Origin: Brumimicrobium oceani
GTDB lineage: Bacteria; Bacteroidota; Bacteroidia; Flavobacteriales_D; Crocinitomicaceae
Direction of reading: 5' to 3'
Assembly: GCF_003143775.1 (NCBI RefSeq)
Contig: NZ_QFRJ01000001.1
Location: 372,001 to 436,000, forward strand
Length of the DNA: 64,000 nt
The notes below the pieces were generated by a model. The model saw nothing but the letters and a program-made list of their open reading frames with translations, searched no databases and was not told the DNA's origin. Positions 6,781-14,972 of the stretch are shown here, one piece after another (positions within the stretch are counted from its first letter, which is position 1; every line of letters starts with the position of its first letter). A program made the translations under genes and the position numbers.

Positions 6781-9171
6781 ATGCTAGACAAGAAAACCAA
6801 AGAATATTTGCTTACGGGAACAAAGGCAGAAACGCTTGAGTTTTTAGAGAATATTGAATATAATGTGCCTTCTGTTTTTTACTTTACAGTGAAGGAATGG
6901 AAAGAGAATAAGTTGGACTTGATAGAGAAAGTCTTGGCTAAGTATGAGGGTAACTTGCTAGCAATTCGAAGCAGCACAAAAGCTGAAGATACCGCAGATT
7001 CTTCTATGGCGGGTGCATTTGAAAGTATTCTAAATGTTAAATTAAATGCTGAAAGTATTGACAAAGCGGTGGAGAAGGTAATCGCCTCTTTTGATGAAGA
7101 TCAAACCAATCAAATTTTGGTGCAACCCATGGTGACCAATGTGGCGATGAGTGGTGTGATTATGACACAAGTACTCGATGACGGTTCGCCCTACTACGTT
7201 GTTAATTATGATGATAAAACTGGATTAACTGACACTGTTACAAGCGGAGCAACGGTAAATAAAACAGTTTATATTTATTATGGAGTAGACAGAAATGACT
7301 TTGACTCTCCTTTTTTACTGTTGGTTTTAGATCTAATTGAAGCTTTAAAACTTACCTTTCCGAATATTCCATTAGATATTGAATTTGCGATCAATAAATC
7401 TATGGAAATGAGTCTTTTGCAGGTGCGAAAAATTACTACAGTTAACACCTGGAAAATGCATATTACGGACCAGGTTTCTGACCGAATGCTTTACCTTAAG
7501 GAATACGTGGGGCAATTAATGCAAAATCGTCCACATTTATACGGACAAAAAACATTACTTGGCTTTATGCCAGATTGGAATCCTGCCGAAATGATAGGAG
7601 TGGTTCCTCACCCTTTGGCAATGTCACTTTATCGGGAATTGATTACGAAACGTGTCTGGAGTGTTGCCCGTGAAAAAATGGGCTACCGTAAAATGCCAAA
7701 TGTTGAACTGATGATTTCCTTATTTGGTCGAGCTTATATTGATGTGAGAAACAGTATCAATTCTTTCTTACCAGAGGGTTTGCCGAGTGCTATTTCGGAG
7801 AAAATGGTAAATGCTTATATCGAGCGGTTGAATAAATTTCCCTTTTTACATGATAAAATTGAATTTGAAGTAGTTCATACCGCCTATGATTTTGATTTCG
7901 AGAAGAATTTTCAGGAGAGATATCCTGATGTGCTTTCGAGAGAAGAATTCTTGAATTATAAAGGTTTACTCAGAAATCTGACCATTAAAGCTATTGACGA
8001 TAAGTATGAAAGTAGCTTGAACGTTGCTATTCGTGATATTGAAATCCTAAAATCAATTCAAAAGGTTAAATACCTACAGGACGGAAATTCATTTTCTATC
8101 GCAGACCAAATTAATACACAAATTGATGAATGTAAAAACTATGGAACATTACCATTTTCAATTATAGCGAGACATGGTTTTATTGCCGAAGGGATTTTAC
8201 GTTCAGCAGTCAGTAATAAAGGGATTTCAGAAGAAAGAGTAAAGGAATTTAAAAGCAGTTTTAATACAGTTGCAGGAGAATTGAGTGAAGATTTTCAGCG
8301 GGTATTAAAAAATGAACTCAGTAAGGATGAATACCTTTCGAAATATGGACATTTGCGTCCAGGGAGTTATGATATTCTCTCTCCAAACTATGCCAATAGG
8401 GAGGATTTGTTTGAGGGAATTCCAAGAAAAAATCAACACAGCATAAAACCTTTTAAATTAAGTAAAGAGGAAACTTCAAAGATTAATATTCTACTTGGTG
8501 AACATGGTTTTGATAACATCAAGGCAGAGGATCTTTTTAAATATGCCAAGAAAGCTATAATCGGAAGGGAATATGCTAAGTTTATCTTTACAAAACATCT
8601 TTCTGAAATATTAGAAAATATGGCGGAATGGGGTAAAATAGAAGGATTTACCCGAGATCAATTGGCAATGCTATCTATTGAAGATGTTTTGAGCGTGTTG
8701 ATTGCGCCATTGACAGATGATACTAAGTCTTATTACGAGAGAAAAATAGATAAAGCCGAGAATAATTTCTCTGTGGCTTCGTCATTCAAATTGAGTTACC
8801 TTATTCGCTCTGTACGAGATGTTCATATCGTGCCTATGCAGCGAAGTGAAGCTAATTTTATCGGTAATAGAAGAATAGAAGCAGAGGTGGTTGAATTAAC
8901 GCCTTACACCAAAGAAATTCCGCTTTTAGAGAACAAAATCATCTGTATTGAAGGTGCCGACCCAGGATATGATTGGATTTTTACAAGAAATATTGGTGGA
9001 TTGATTACAAAATATGGTGGAGCGAATTCTCACATGGCCATTAGGAGTGCAGAATTGAATATTCCTGCTGCGATTGGTTGTGGTGAACAACCTTACAATA
9101 GAATTGTGGCTGCTCAAAAATGCTTGCTCGATTGTCAACGTAAGAATTTAGAACCAATAGAACTTTCATAA
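6781..9171 (+). CDS. PEP synthase-like ATP-grasp kinase, probable L-glutamine kinase (Cj1418-like)
   Basis: About 796 residues in the architecture of pyruvate phosphate dikinase/PEP synthase. An N-terminal ATP-grasp portion includes LAIRSSTKAEDTADSSMAGAFE, and a C-terminal swivelling phosphohistidine domain has GGANSHMAIRSAELNIPAA with the phospho-His at about residue 751. No C-terminal PEP/pyruvate barrel is present; the middle ~350 residues are distinct. This is the arrangement of the Campylobacter glutamine kinase, which phosphorylates the amide nitrogen of L-glutamine. The assignment leans on context: the next two genes are of the types that act on phosphoglutamine. ATG 6781 was preferred over an in-frame TTG at 6766, which lies inside an inverted repeat. 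The next gene starts at the base after this one ends. Alternative: a rifampin phosphotransferase-like or other PEP-utilising kinase. Confidence 0.75.
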   Translation: MLDKKTKEYLLTGTKAETLEFLENIEYNVPSVFYFTVKEWKENKLDLIEKVLAKYEGNLLAIRSSTKAEDTADSSMAGAFESILNVKLNAESIDKAVEKVIASFDEDQTNQILVQPMVTNVAMSGVIMTQVLDDGSPYYVVNYDDKTGLTDTVTSGATVNKTVYIYYGVDRNDFDSPFLLLVLDLIEALKLTFPNIPLDIEFAINKSMEMSLLQVRKITTVNTWKMHITDQVSDRMLYLKEYVGQLMQNRPHLYGQKTLLGFMPDWNPAEMIGVVPHPLAMSLYRELITKRVWSVAREKMGYRKMPNVELMISLFGRAYIDVRNSINSFLPEGLPSAISEKMVNAYIERLNKFPFLHDKIEFEVVHTAYDFDFEKNFQERYPDVLSREEFLNYKGLLRNLTIKAIDDKYESSLNVAIRDIEILKSIQKVKYLQDGNSFSIADQINTQIDECKNYGTLPFSIIARHGFIAEGILRSAVSNKGISEERVKEFKSSFNTVAGELSEDFQRVLKNELSKDEYLSKYGHLRPGSYDILSPNYANREDLFEGIPRKNQHSIKPFKLSKEETSKINILLGEHGFDNIKAEDLFKYAKKAIIGREYAKFIFTKHLSEILENMAEWGKIEGFTRDQLAMLSIEDVLSVLIAPLTDDTKSYYERKIDKAENNFSVASSFKLSYLIRSVRDVHIVPMQRSEANFIGNRRIEAEVVELTPYTKEIPLLENKIICIEGADPGYDWIFTRNIGGLITKYGGANSHMAIRSAELNIPAAIGCGEQPYNRIVAAQKCLLDCQRKNLEPIELS

Positions 9172-9783
9172 ATGATTCGATTTGGAATTACAATGCGAAT
9201 AACTGAAGCAAATGGCTACGAAGAACAACGTGAGTCAATTGCTAGTGATTGGTGTGAATATATGATGAAAGCCTTTCCAAAAGCACAGTTCGTTTTTATT
9301 CCAAATCTTGAATATTCAGTTAAACAATATATTCAAGAGCTTGATGTTAATGTTTTGATAATTAGCGGGGGCGATGATTTAGGTTTGTATCCTAGGAGAG
9401 ACAGGTCAGAAATTTTTGCTTTGGAGTACGCGTTAGAAAACCACATTCCAGTTATTGGAGTTTGTAGAGGGCTTCAACTTATTCATTCCTATTTTGGAGG
9501 CCAAATAATTGAAGGCAATGCTGAATTTGTAAAGGATCACCGAGCATCAAAACATGAAATTGATTTTAAAGGTGAATCAAAAATTGTGAACTCCTATCAT
9601 ACCAATGAGATCGTGGAAGAAAGTATTTCCGCTCAATTTGAGATTATTGCAAGGTGTAAAGCAGATAATTCAGTTGAAGCCATTCAAAATGAATCTATTT
9701 TAGCGATGATGTGGCATCCTGAACGTGATTTGGTATTCGTAGATTGGAATAAAGAACTAATAGAAAATTTTATAAATACATGA
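9172..9783 (+). CDS. class I glutamine amidotransferase-like hydrolase, probable gamma-glutamyl-CDP-amidate hydrolase (Cj1417-like)
   Basis: A 203-residue stand-alone class I amidotransferase domain. The nucleophile is C98 in GVCRGLQLIHSYFGG, and the His-Glu pair is H182 and E184 in MMWHPERD, so the triad is complete. ISGGDDLGLYPRRD near residue 65 resembles the gamma-glutamyl-GABA hydrolase (PuuD) subgroup. In Campylobacter the equivalent enzyme releases glutamate from CDP-L-glutamine to leave cytidine diphosphoramidate. That role is inferred here from the neighbours. The gene directly follows the kinase without a gap and overlaps the cytidylyltransferase start by four bases (ATGA), indicating co-translation. 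Alternative: a PuuD-like hydrolase, although the usual putrescine-degradation genes are absent. Confidence 0.78.
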   Translation: MIRFGITMRITEANGYEEQRESIASDWCEYMMKAFPKAQFVFIPNLEYSVKQYIQELDVNVLIISGGDDLGLYPRRDRSEIFALEYALENHIPVIGVCRGLQLIHSYFGGQIIEGNAEFVKDHRASKHEIDFKGESKIVNSYHTNEIVEESISAQFEIIARCKADNSVEAIQNESILAMMWHPERDLVFVDWNKELIENFINT

Positions 9784-10529
9784 AAACAAGAGCGTTAATT
9801 TTAGCAGCAGGAAGAGGGTCGAGAATGGGAGCAGAAACTGCTTCTAAACCAAAGTGTTTTACTTTGTTGCAAGGTAAAAGGCTTTTAGATTGGCAGTTAG
9901 AGGCTATACGAAATGCGGGAATTGAGAATATTTCAATTGTTACCGGTTATAAATCAGAACTTTTTGATGAAGGTCTACCTACTTTTCATAATCCGAGGTG
10001 GAACGAAACAAATATGGTAGGTTCATTATTTTATGCAGATGATTTCGAGGGAAACACTCTCATTTCCTATTCAGATATCGTTTATAAAAGTGAGCATATT
10101 GTAAAGTTAAACCAAGCGGAAGCCGACATTACCATAACCGCTGATAGCAAGTGGGAAAGCTTATGGAATCTTAGGTTTGAAGACCCTTTGGATGACGCAG
10201 AAACTTTTAAGAGTGATGAAAATAATCAACTCACTGAAATCGGTCAGAAAACGGATGATATTTCTAATATTGAAGCTCAATATATGGGATTGATTAAATT
10301 AACAGCAAAGGGTTGGAGAAAAATCAAAGAGGTGTATGAAAGCTTAGATCAAAAACAAAAAGATAAAATGGACATGACAAGTTTGCTCAATTTGTTAATT
10401 GACAGAGGAATCAGCGTTAATGTTGTCTTTATTGATGGTGGTTGGTGCGAATCTGACGCTTACTCTGATGTTTTGGCTTATGAAAAGGAGATTAAAACCA
10501 ACAGTAATTGGGAGCATTATTGGAGATAA
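9780..10529 (+). CDS. nucleotidyltransferase, probable CTP:phosphoglutamine cytidylyltransferase (Cj1416-like)
   Basis: 249 residues with the LicC-like nucleotidyltransferase fold. The N-terminus ALILAAGRGSRMG (residues 5-17) is the nucleotide-binding loop, SKPKC follows with the conserved Lys, and ISYSDIVY carries the metal-binding D99. Generic annotation would be phosphocholine cytidylyltransferase family. Because it overlaps the amidotransferase gene and follows a glutamine kinase-like gene, I infer that it activates phosphoglutamine with CTP, as in capsular phosphoramidate synthesis of Campylobacter. A choline phosphate cytidylyltransferase is the main alternative, since a LicD-family gene is close by, but no choline kinase or choline transporter is present. 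Confidence 0.78.
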   Translation: MKTRALILAAGRGSRMGAETASKPKCFTLLQGKRLLDWQLEAIRNAGIENISIVTGYKSELFDEGLPTFHNPRWNETNMVGSLFYADDFEGNTLISYSDIVYKSEHIVKLNQAEADITITADSKWESLWNLRFEDPLDDAETFKSDENNQLTEIGQKTDDISNIEAQYMGLIKLTAKGWRKIKEVYESLDQKQKDKMDMTSLLNLLIDRGISVNVVFIDGGWCESDAYSDVLAYEKEIKTNSNWEHYWR

Positions 10530-10540
10530 ATACTTAAAAC

Positions 10541-11041
10541 ATGAATATTCTAGCTATTTCTGGATCTGCTAGCAAACAAAGCAGTAATTATCATCTTTTA
10601 AAAGCGATTCAAACACTGTTTAAAGACGACTTCATTATGGAAGTCTATGATTCCCTTCAAGACTTTCCATTGTTTACTCCAAATCTCTTAAAAGAAGGTG
10701 TTCCAGAAAATATCCAGGAGTTTAAAGCGAAAGTAGTGAATGCTGATTTGGTGCTGATTTCAACTCCTGAATACACCCATAACATTCCGGCTGTATTGAA
10801 AAACATGATCGAGTGGTGTACTCATTCTGGTGAGTTTTCAAATAAAAAAGTAATTCCCATTACATTTACTCCTCACGAACCTCGGGGAGAGTTTGCTATG
10901 CAGTCTTTGTTATTTTCACTAAATGCTTTGGATGCAAATACGATTGTTCAAGTTCCGCTTTATAAAACAGAGGTCACAATTAAGGAAGAGTTAATCCTTT
11001 TGTCAGATGACACACAAACACTTTTAAAAGAGGTTTTTTAA
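10541..11041 (+). CDS. NAD(P)H-dependent FMN reductase, flavodoxin-like
   Basis: 166-residue flavodoxin-fold oxidoreductase. The phosphate-binding loop GSASKQSSN is at residues 8-16 and the flavin loop STPEYTHNIPAVLKNMIEW at about 73-91 is typical of NADPH-dependent FMN reductases (PF03358). It begins 11 bases after the cytidylyltransferase and is likely the last gene of that operon. It has no known counterpart in the Campylobacter phosphoramidate pathway, so it may be an accessory or a chance passenger. The reaction partner is unknown. Confidence 0.85.
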   Translation: MNILAISGSASKQSSNYHLLKAIQTLFKDDFIMEVYDSLQDFPLFTPNLLKEGVPENIQEFKAKVVNADLVLISTPEYTHNIPAVLKNMIEWCTHSGEFSNKKVIPITFTPHEPRGEFAMQSLLFSLNALDANTIVQVPLYKTEVTIKEELILLSDDTQTLLKEVF

Positions 11042-11102
11042 TTAAATTAATTCTTTAGTTTAGGTGTGTTTATTGTTTGTTTTTTAAGTTTTTACACTTC
11101 TT

Positions 11103-12005
11103 TTATAGATGAGCTTTATTCAGCTTTTTTATTTTTGATGCCAATGAAAAACTTCCTTTTACAGCCTTCATAGCATACAATGTCCACATTAGTTTTTTAC
11201 TCATTGATTTACTAAATACCGATTTACTCAGTTTTTTAGCAAATGGTTCTCTTTGATTCACTGGTGGAGGGTTGATGTAGTCTTTACCATATAAATTTGT
11301 CAAATAAACCTCTAAATCATTTGGTCCGAAAAAGGGGTAAGTTTCAAAATCAATTTCTTTCACTGGAAATAAATGATCATAATGCATGTGCTTTACTTCT
11401 TTTGTAGCAATCATGTCGTTATAAGTCGTAACGAAAACATGGTCTTTCTCGACTTTATTCAGGCTATCGACATATTCTATGTAGTCCTTCATGAATCTTT
11501 CACGCTTGAAAAGGAAACTACCTTCATAAAGATACTTCTGAATCATATCTCTATCTTTTACGAGCAACTCCTTTTTTTTATCAAACATAAATGCCAACAA
11601 ATTTAGATAGTCTCTATCTTTTTGTAATGCCTCAGGTGTGTTGGGGAGTGATTTGACCTTTATTAAATCAATTTTCACAGGATAAAGGTTATCTCTTACA
11701 ATTCGTGTATCTGCTAAATATTCAGAATAATGTGGGAAAGGTCGGTTTTCATTGTATAAAATGAAATGAGGATGATTAGGAACAAGCTCTTCTCTTAGCA
11801 CTTTAAGCATTCTGTGGTAATCATCAATTAAAAAGCACAAATCTAAATCGTCGTCCCACTCAATAAAACCTTTATTTCTAACTGCTCCTAAAACCGTCCC
11901 GGTGCTAATCCAATAGGGTATATTGTGTTTACGGCATAATTGGTCAACATCTTTCGCCATTTCAAGCAAAGCCATTTGTGTTTCTCTAAGGTATTTGAAC
12001 TCCAT
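11103..12005 (-). CDS. LicD-family phosphotransferase
   Basis: 300 residues. The LicD signature lies at the N-terminus: PYWISTGTVLGAVRNKGFIEW followed by the acidic cluster DDDLDL (D51-D53, D55), the metal-binding motif of this nucleotidyltransferase-fold family. LicD enzymes transfer phosphocholine or similar phospho-groups from a CDP-linked donor to glycans. It is the last gene of a flippase-SGNH-LicD operon (9-bp gap upstream) and converges on the predicted cytidine diphosphoramidate genes. It is therefore a reasonable candidate for transferring that group to a surface glycan, but this is inference. The C-terminal ~100 residues are Lys-rich and less conserved. Confidence 0.85.
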   Translation of the reverse strand: MEFKYLRETQMALLEMAKDVDQLCRKHNIPYWISTGTVLGAVRNKGFIEWDDDLDLCFLIDDYHRMLKVLREELVPNHPHFILYNENRPFPHYSEYLADTRIVRDNLYPVKIDLIKVKSLPNTPEALQKDRDYLNLLAFMFDKKKELLVKDRDMIQKYLYEGSFLFKRERFMKDYIEYVDSLNKVEKDHVFVTTYNDMIATKEVKHMHYDHLFPVKEIDFETYPFFGPNDLEVYLTNLYGKDYINPPPVNQREPFAKKLSKSVFSKSMSKKLMWTLYAMKAVKGSFSLASKIKKLNKAHL

Positions 12006-12014
12006 GAATATCTT

Positions 12015-12737
12015 TTATTTGAGTAGTTTTTGATTGTGTATTATGTCCAGCAACCTTTCCGAAACTTCTTTGTTTCCTGATTCCGAAAAATGAACGCCGT
12101 CAGGATAGTGTTCTTCGGACTTTAAGTCATCCAAATTGACGTAAATTGCCTCTTTTTCTTTGCAAATTGAGGCGATGATGGAATTGTATTTATTGTAATT
12201 CTTTTGGGTTCCGGGTATCATTTTTTCAACTCTGTCGTTGGCTTGATTAATTCCTAAGCAAATGATCTTTCCGTTGGTATTGTGTTGAATCGAGTAAAGC
12301 AATTTGGTGTACTCCTGTTTAAAAACTTTGGTTGATGTCCAAGCGCGCTTTCCTCTTAATTTTACCAGAAATCTCATGTTGGGTTTAATCGCATAAAGGT
12401 GGAATGCTTTCAGTGCTTTAACGAGCAAACTCCGCTTATTTGAGAACAGGAAGTCAGCAAACCATCTGGGGATTTCTCTTGTCGCCGCGTCAGAACTTCC
12501 AATATTTATGATGTATAAATCACCATAATTATTGATTATTTCAGGATAAACCTTGTGTAAATCATACATTGTAGCCCTCGTGAATGCAAGGTTTTTCACT
12601 TGAATGATTCCGTCTTGCTTTTCTTTATTGAGCTTTTCCTCAATAATTTGGCCGTAATTTTTACTCGTCAAACTGTTGTGCGGTCTATTGCGCAAAGCAA
12701 CGGAATTCCCCACAATTACAATCTTCTGAATCTTCAT
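12015..12737 (-). CDS. SGNH/GDSL hydrolase-fold protein
   Basis: 240 residues. Block I is IVIVGNSVALR with Ser at residue 12, a block III-like segment is IINIGSSDA, and the C-terminal block DGVHFSESG supplies Asp and His. These together indicate an SGNH esterase or acyl/acetyl-transferase. There is no signal peptide, so it would act in the cytoplasm or on a membrane-associated precursor. It sits between the flippase and LicD genes with gaps of 8 and 9 bases, so a role in decorating or editing the exported glycan is likely. Substrate unknown. Confidence 0.75.
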   Translation of the reverse strand: MKIQKIVIVGNSVALRNRPHNSLTSKNYGQIIEEKLNKEKQDGIIQVKNLAFTRATMYDLHKVYPEIINNYGDLYIINIGSSDAATREIPRWFADFLFSNKRSLLVKALKAFHLYAIKPNMRFLVKLRGKRAWTSTKVFKQEYTKLLYSIQHNTNGKIICLGINQANDRVEKMIPGTQKNYNKYNSIIASICKEKEAIYVNLDDLKSEEHYPDGVHFSESGNKEVSERLLDIIHNQKLLK

Positions 12738-12745
12738 TTTACGCC

Positions 12746-14230
12746 TTATTTTAGAATTTTAGCTTTGTATTTATCGATAAATCTATTAATTTCTATTGAT
12801 AAATGTAGCTTGTAAACAACAAAAATAAACAATATTATAAATCCTCCTGAAATCAAGACAGAAAGTAGGATTGATTTAAAAATTGATGGTAGAAATAGAG
12901 GCATAAAAATCGCAACCAATAAGAAAAGTGTGATGATGAGTAGAGGCCAAGTGAATGGATGCATTTTGTACTTAATAGCAACAAAAATTGTTTTTAGTAA
13001 GTTGAACAAAAGCATGGATATCGCGGTAGATAGAGCAGCTCCAACAATGTCGAAGGAATTAATGAAGTAGTAGTTCATAATCACGTTGGATATTGCCAAT
13101 ATGAAAATAAATAAGGTGTTTACTCGGAAATATTTGGAGTAAGAAATGATGGAAAAGTTTACACTCGTAACCATATCTATGATTTTTGTTAATGCCAGCA
13201 ACAGAAAAACTGTTTTGTACATTACCAAGTCTTCGCCGTTGGTCATTACCACAAAAAAGGTTTCAATATTCAACCAAATCAATGAGAAGAGCAAAATTCC
13301 AACAACGTATAAATTAGCGGATGAAGTTTTGTAGAGCTTCTGAATTTCATCCATTCTATTTTCGTCGAAGGCCTTTGATATCATGGGACCAGTAATTTGA
13401 AAAACGGCTTTTGTTGGTATTTCAATAACTACAGAAAGAAAAAGGAAAATACTGTAATAACCTACTTTCGTTGCCGAGAGAAGCAAACCAATCATCACCA
13501 CATCAATTTTATAAACCAAGATATTCCCAACATGATTCATGGCTCCGTAAAGCATGTATTGAATCATTTCAAAGTGTTTCTTCCGCTTAACTCGTCTTAA
13601 AACGCCTGTTTTAAAATCTAAACCGTTTAAAGATTTTAAATAAAACATTAGTCCCAAGGCAATGATAATGTGGTAAACAACAAGGATCCAGCCTGCAATA
13701 TTATAGTTGATTAGGGAAAAATAACTCAATAAGATTATTCCAGGAACTATAATTTTTAAACTGAAGTTGGAAATAATATCGGGATAAACAATTCTGCCAA
13801 AATTAAAGCTGTGTGCCCGTAACACTGCGATGAAAACCATCAAAACGCCTAATGGAAAAATGATAAATAAATTGTCGTTGATTTTCCCTACATCAAATCC
13901 TCCCAGTGCGAGCATTGCGGAAAAAGGCGCTTTAAACAGGTATAAAATAGCAGAAATAAATACGATGTTTATTGTGCTGTAAATGAAGAGTAAGGATATA
14001 AAACCTTTGGTTTTTGTGCTTTCAAAGTAAGGGAAGTACTTATTGACCAAAGCATGACTCCCTAGTGAAAAGAAAGCGCTCAGCAATATAGCAGTAGACA
14101 AACTAAACTGAATTTCTCCATAGAGTTCCCAGTCTAGCGGATAGATAAACATGGTACTCAGTCCACCGATGATGATGCCCAAGTAGTTTACTATAGAGTT
14201 TTTTAAACTTTGTCTTTGTACGATTCCCAC
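12746..14230 (-). CDS. polysaccharide flippase (Wzx/MOP superfamily)
   Basis: 494 residues with about twelve to fourteen hydrophobic segments, the length and spacing of an oligosaccharide-lipid flippase of the MOP superfamily. The N-terminus IVQRQSLKNSIVNYLGIIIG is typical of Bacteroidetes Wzx-like proteins. It starts at GTG 14230. It is the first gene of the flippase-SGNH-LicD operon and would move undecaprenyl-linked glycan to the periplasm. No Wzy polymerase or glycosyltransferase lies in this window, so this is a satellite of a larger polysaccharide pathway encoded elsewhere, or a decoration system. Confidence 0.87.
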   Translation of the reverse strand: MGIVQRQSLKNSIVNYLGIIIGGLSTMFIYPLDWELYGEIQFSLSTAILLSAFFSLGSHALVNKYFPYFESTKTKGFISLLFIYSTINIVFISAILYLFKAPFSAMLALGGFDVGKINDNLFIIFPLGVLMVFIAVLRAHSFNFGRIVYPDIISNFSLKIIVPGIILLSYFSLINYNIAGWILVVYHIIIALGLMFYLKSLNGLDFKTGVLRRVKRKKHFEMIQYMLYGAMNHVGNILVYKIDVVMIGLLLSATKVGYYSIFLFLSVVIEIPTKAVFQITGPMISKAFDENRMDEIQKLYKTSSANLYVVGILLFSLIWLNIETFFVVMTNGEDLVMYKTVFLLLALTKIIDMVTSVNFSIISYSKYFRVNTLFIFILAISNVIMNYYFINSFDIVGAALSTAISMLLFNLLKTIFVAIKYKMHPFTWPLLIITLFLLVAIFMPLFLPSIFKSILLSVLISGGFIILFIFVVYKLHLSIEINRFIDKYKAKILK

Positions 14231-14259
14231 TATTTTGTCAATATTTTAATCAACCGTCA

Positions 14260-14267
14260 CAAAAATA
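14260..14267 (-). promoter_or_regulatory. -7 promoter octamer for the flippase-SGNH-LicD operon
   Basis: TATTTTTG on the minus strand matches TAnnTTTG exactly and lies 29 bases upstream of the GTG start at 14230. This supports the GTG as the real start. Confidence 0.5.
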
Positions 14268-14304
14268 TGAATATTGCAGACTATTTGAAGTATTATTTAA
14301 TGAT

Positions 14305-14814
14305 TCAGCCTTCTAATTTATCATAATCATGTCTTTCCAAAAGCATATTCAATCTTGTCCAATCTTTACCATTTACATTCATTTGGTCCGTATGTTCATG
14401 AATTATTCTAAATCCCACTTTTTCATAGCATTTAATTGCTGCTTTATTCCAAGAAAAAACATTGAGGTCAGCGGCTTTAACCTTTGAATCTGAGAAAAGT
14501 AAATCAAGCATTTTTCTAACAATTTGCTCTCCAATTCCTTTTCCTCTTAATTCTTCGGATCCAATTAATATTCTTGATAATCTATTTTGTCCATTCATGA
14601 AATTTAATTCGCAATGACCTATGGTTTCATTTGTTGAATTTAAAACGACTTTCATTGGCTTTCTATCCGTCATCTGAATGTATTTCATCAAACTTTCATT
14701 CGTTACCGGATAAGGAATAAGCGGACCAGCAAATTGAAATAATTCCTCTTCGCTGTGAATCCAACTTTTAAAAGTTTCAAAATCACTTTCGGTAAATGGT
14801 TTTAATTCTATCAT
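14305..14814 (-). CDS. GNAT family N-acetyltransferase
   Basis: 169 residues with the GNAT fold of the RimJ/RimL type. It begins IELKPFTESDFETFKSWI, and the acetyl-CoA loop LRGKGIGEQIVRKML is at about residues 89-103, followed by LNVFSWNKAAIKCYEKVGF, a classical motif B. The substrate could be a small amine, an antibiotic or a protein N-terminus; nothing in the context decides. It is monocistronic between the flippase and pbpC. Confidence 0.88.
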   Translation of the reverse strand: MIELKPFTESDFETFKSWIHSEEELFQFAGPLIPYPVTNESLMKYIQMTDRKPMKVVLNSTNETIGHCELNFMNGQNRLSRILIGSEELRGKGIGEQIVRKMLDLLFSDSKVKAADLNVFSWNKAAIKCYEKVGFRIIHEHTDQMNVNGKDWTRLNMLLERHDYDKLEG

Positions 14815-14888
14815 TTTCTATTAATTATTAATTCGAACATCAGAAAAAATACACCTTTTAAATAAAAGCAATGATTCTCGACAATACT

Positions 14889-14907
14889 GGACGGTTTCAA
14901 ACCATCC
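14889..14907. repeat. short near-perfect palindrome
   Basis: GGACGGTTTCAAACCATCC has 9-base arms around a single C, with one mismatch. It lies between the GNAT and pbpC genes. It may be a REP-like or operator sequence; no second copy was noticed. Confidence 0.4.
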
Positions 14908-14972
14908 CTACATTATATCTTCGAATTATTGTTCATTTTTGAATCATTGAATTTTTGAATGCACAAGGTGCT

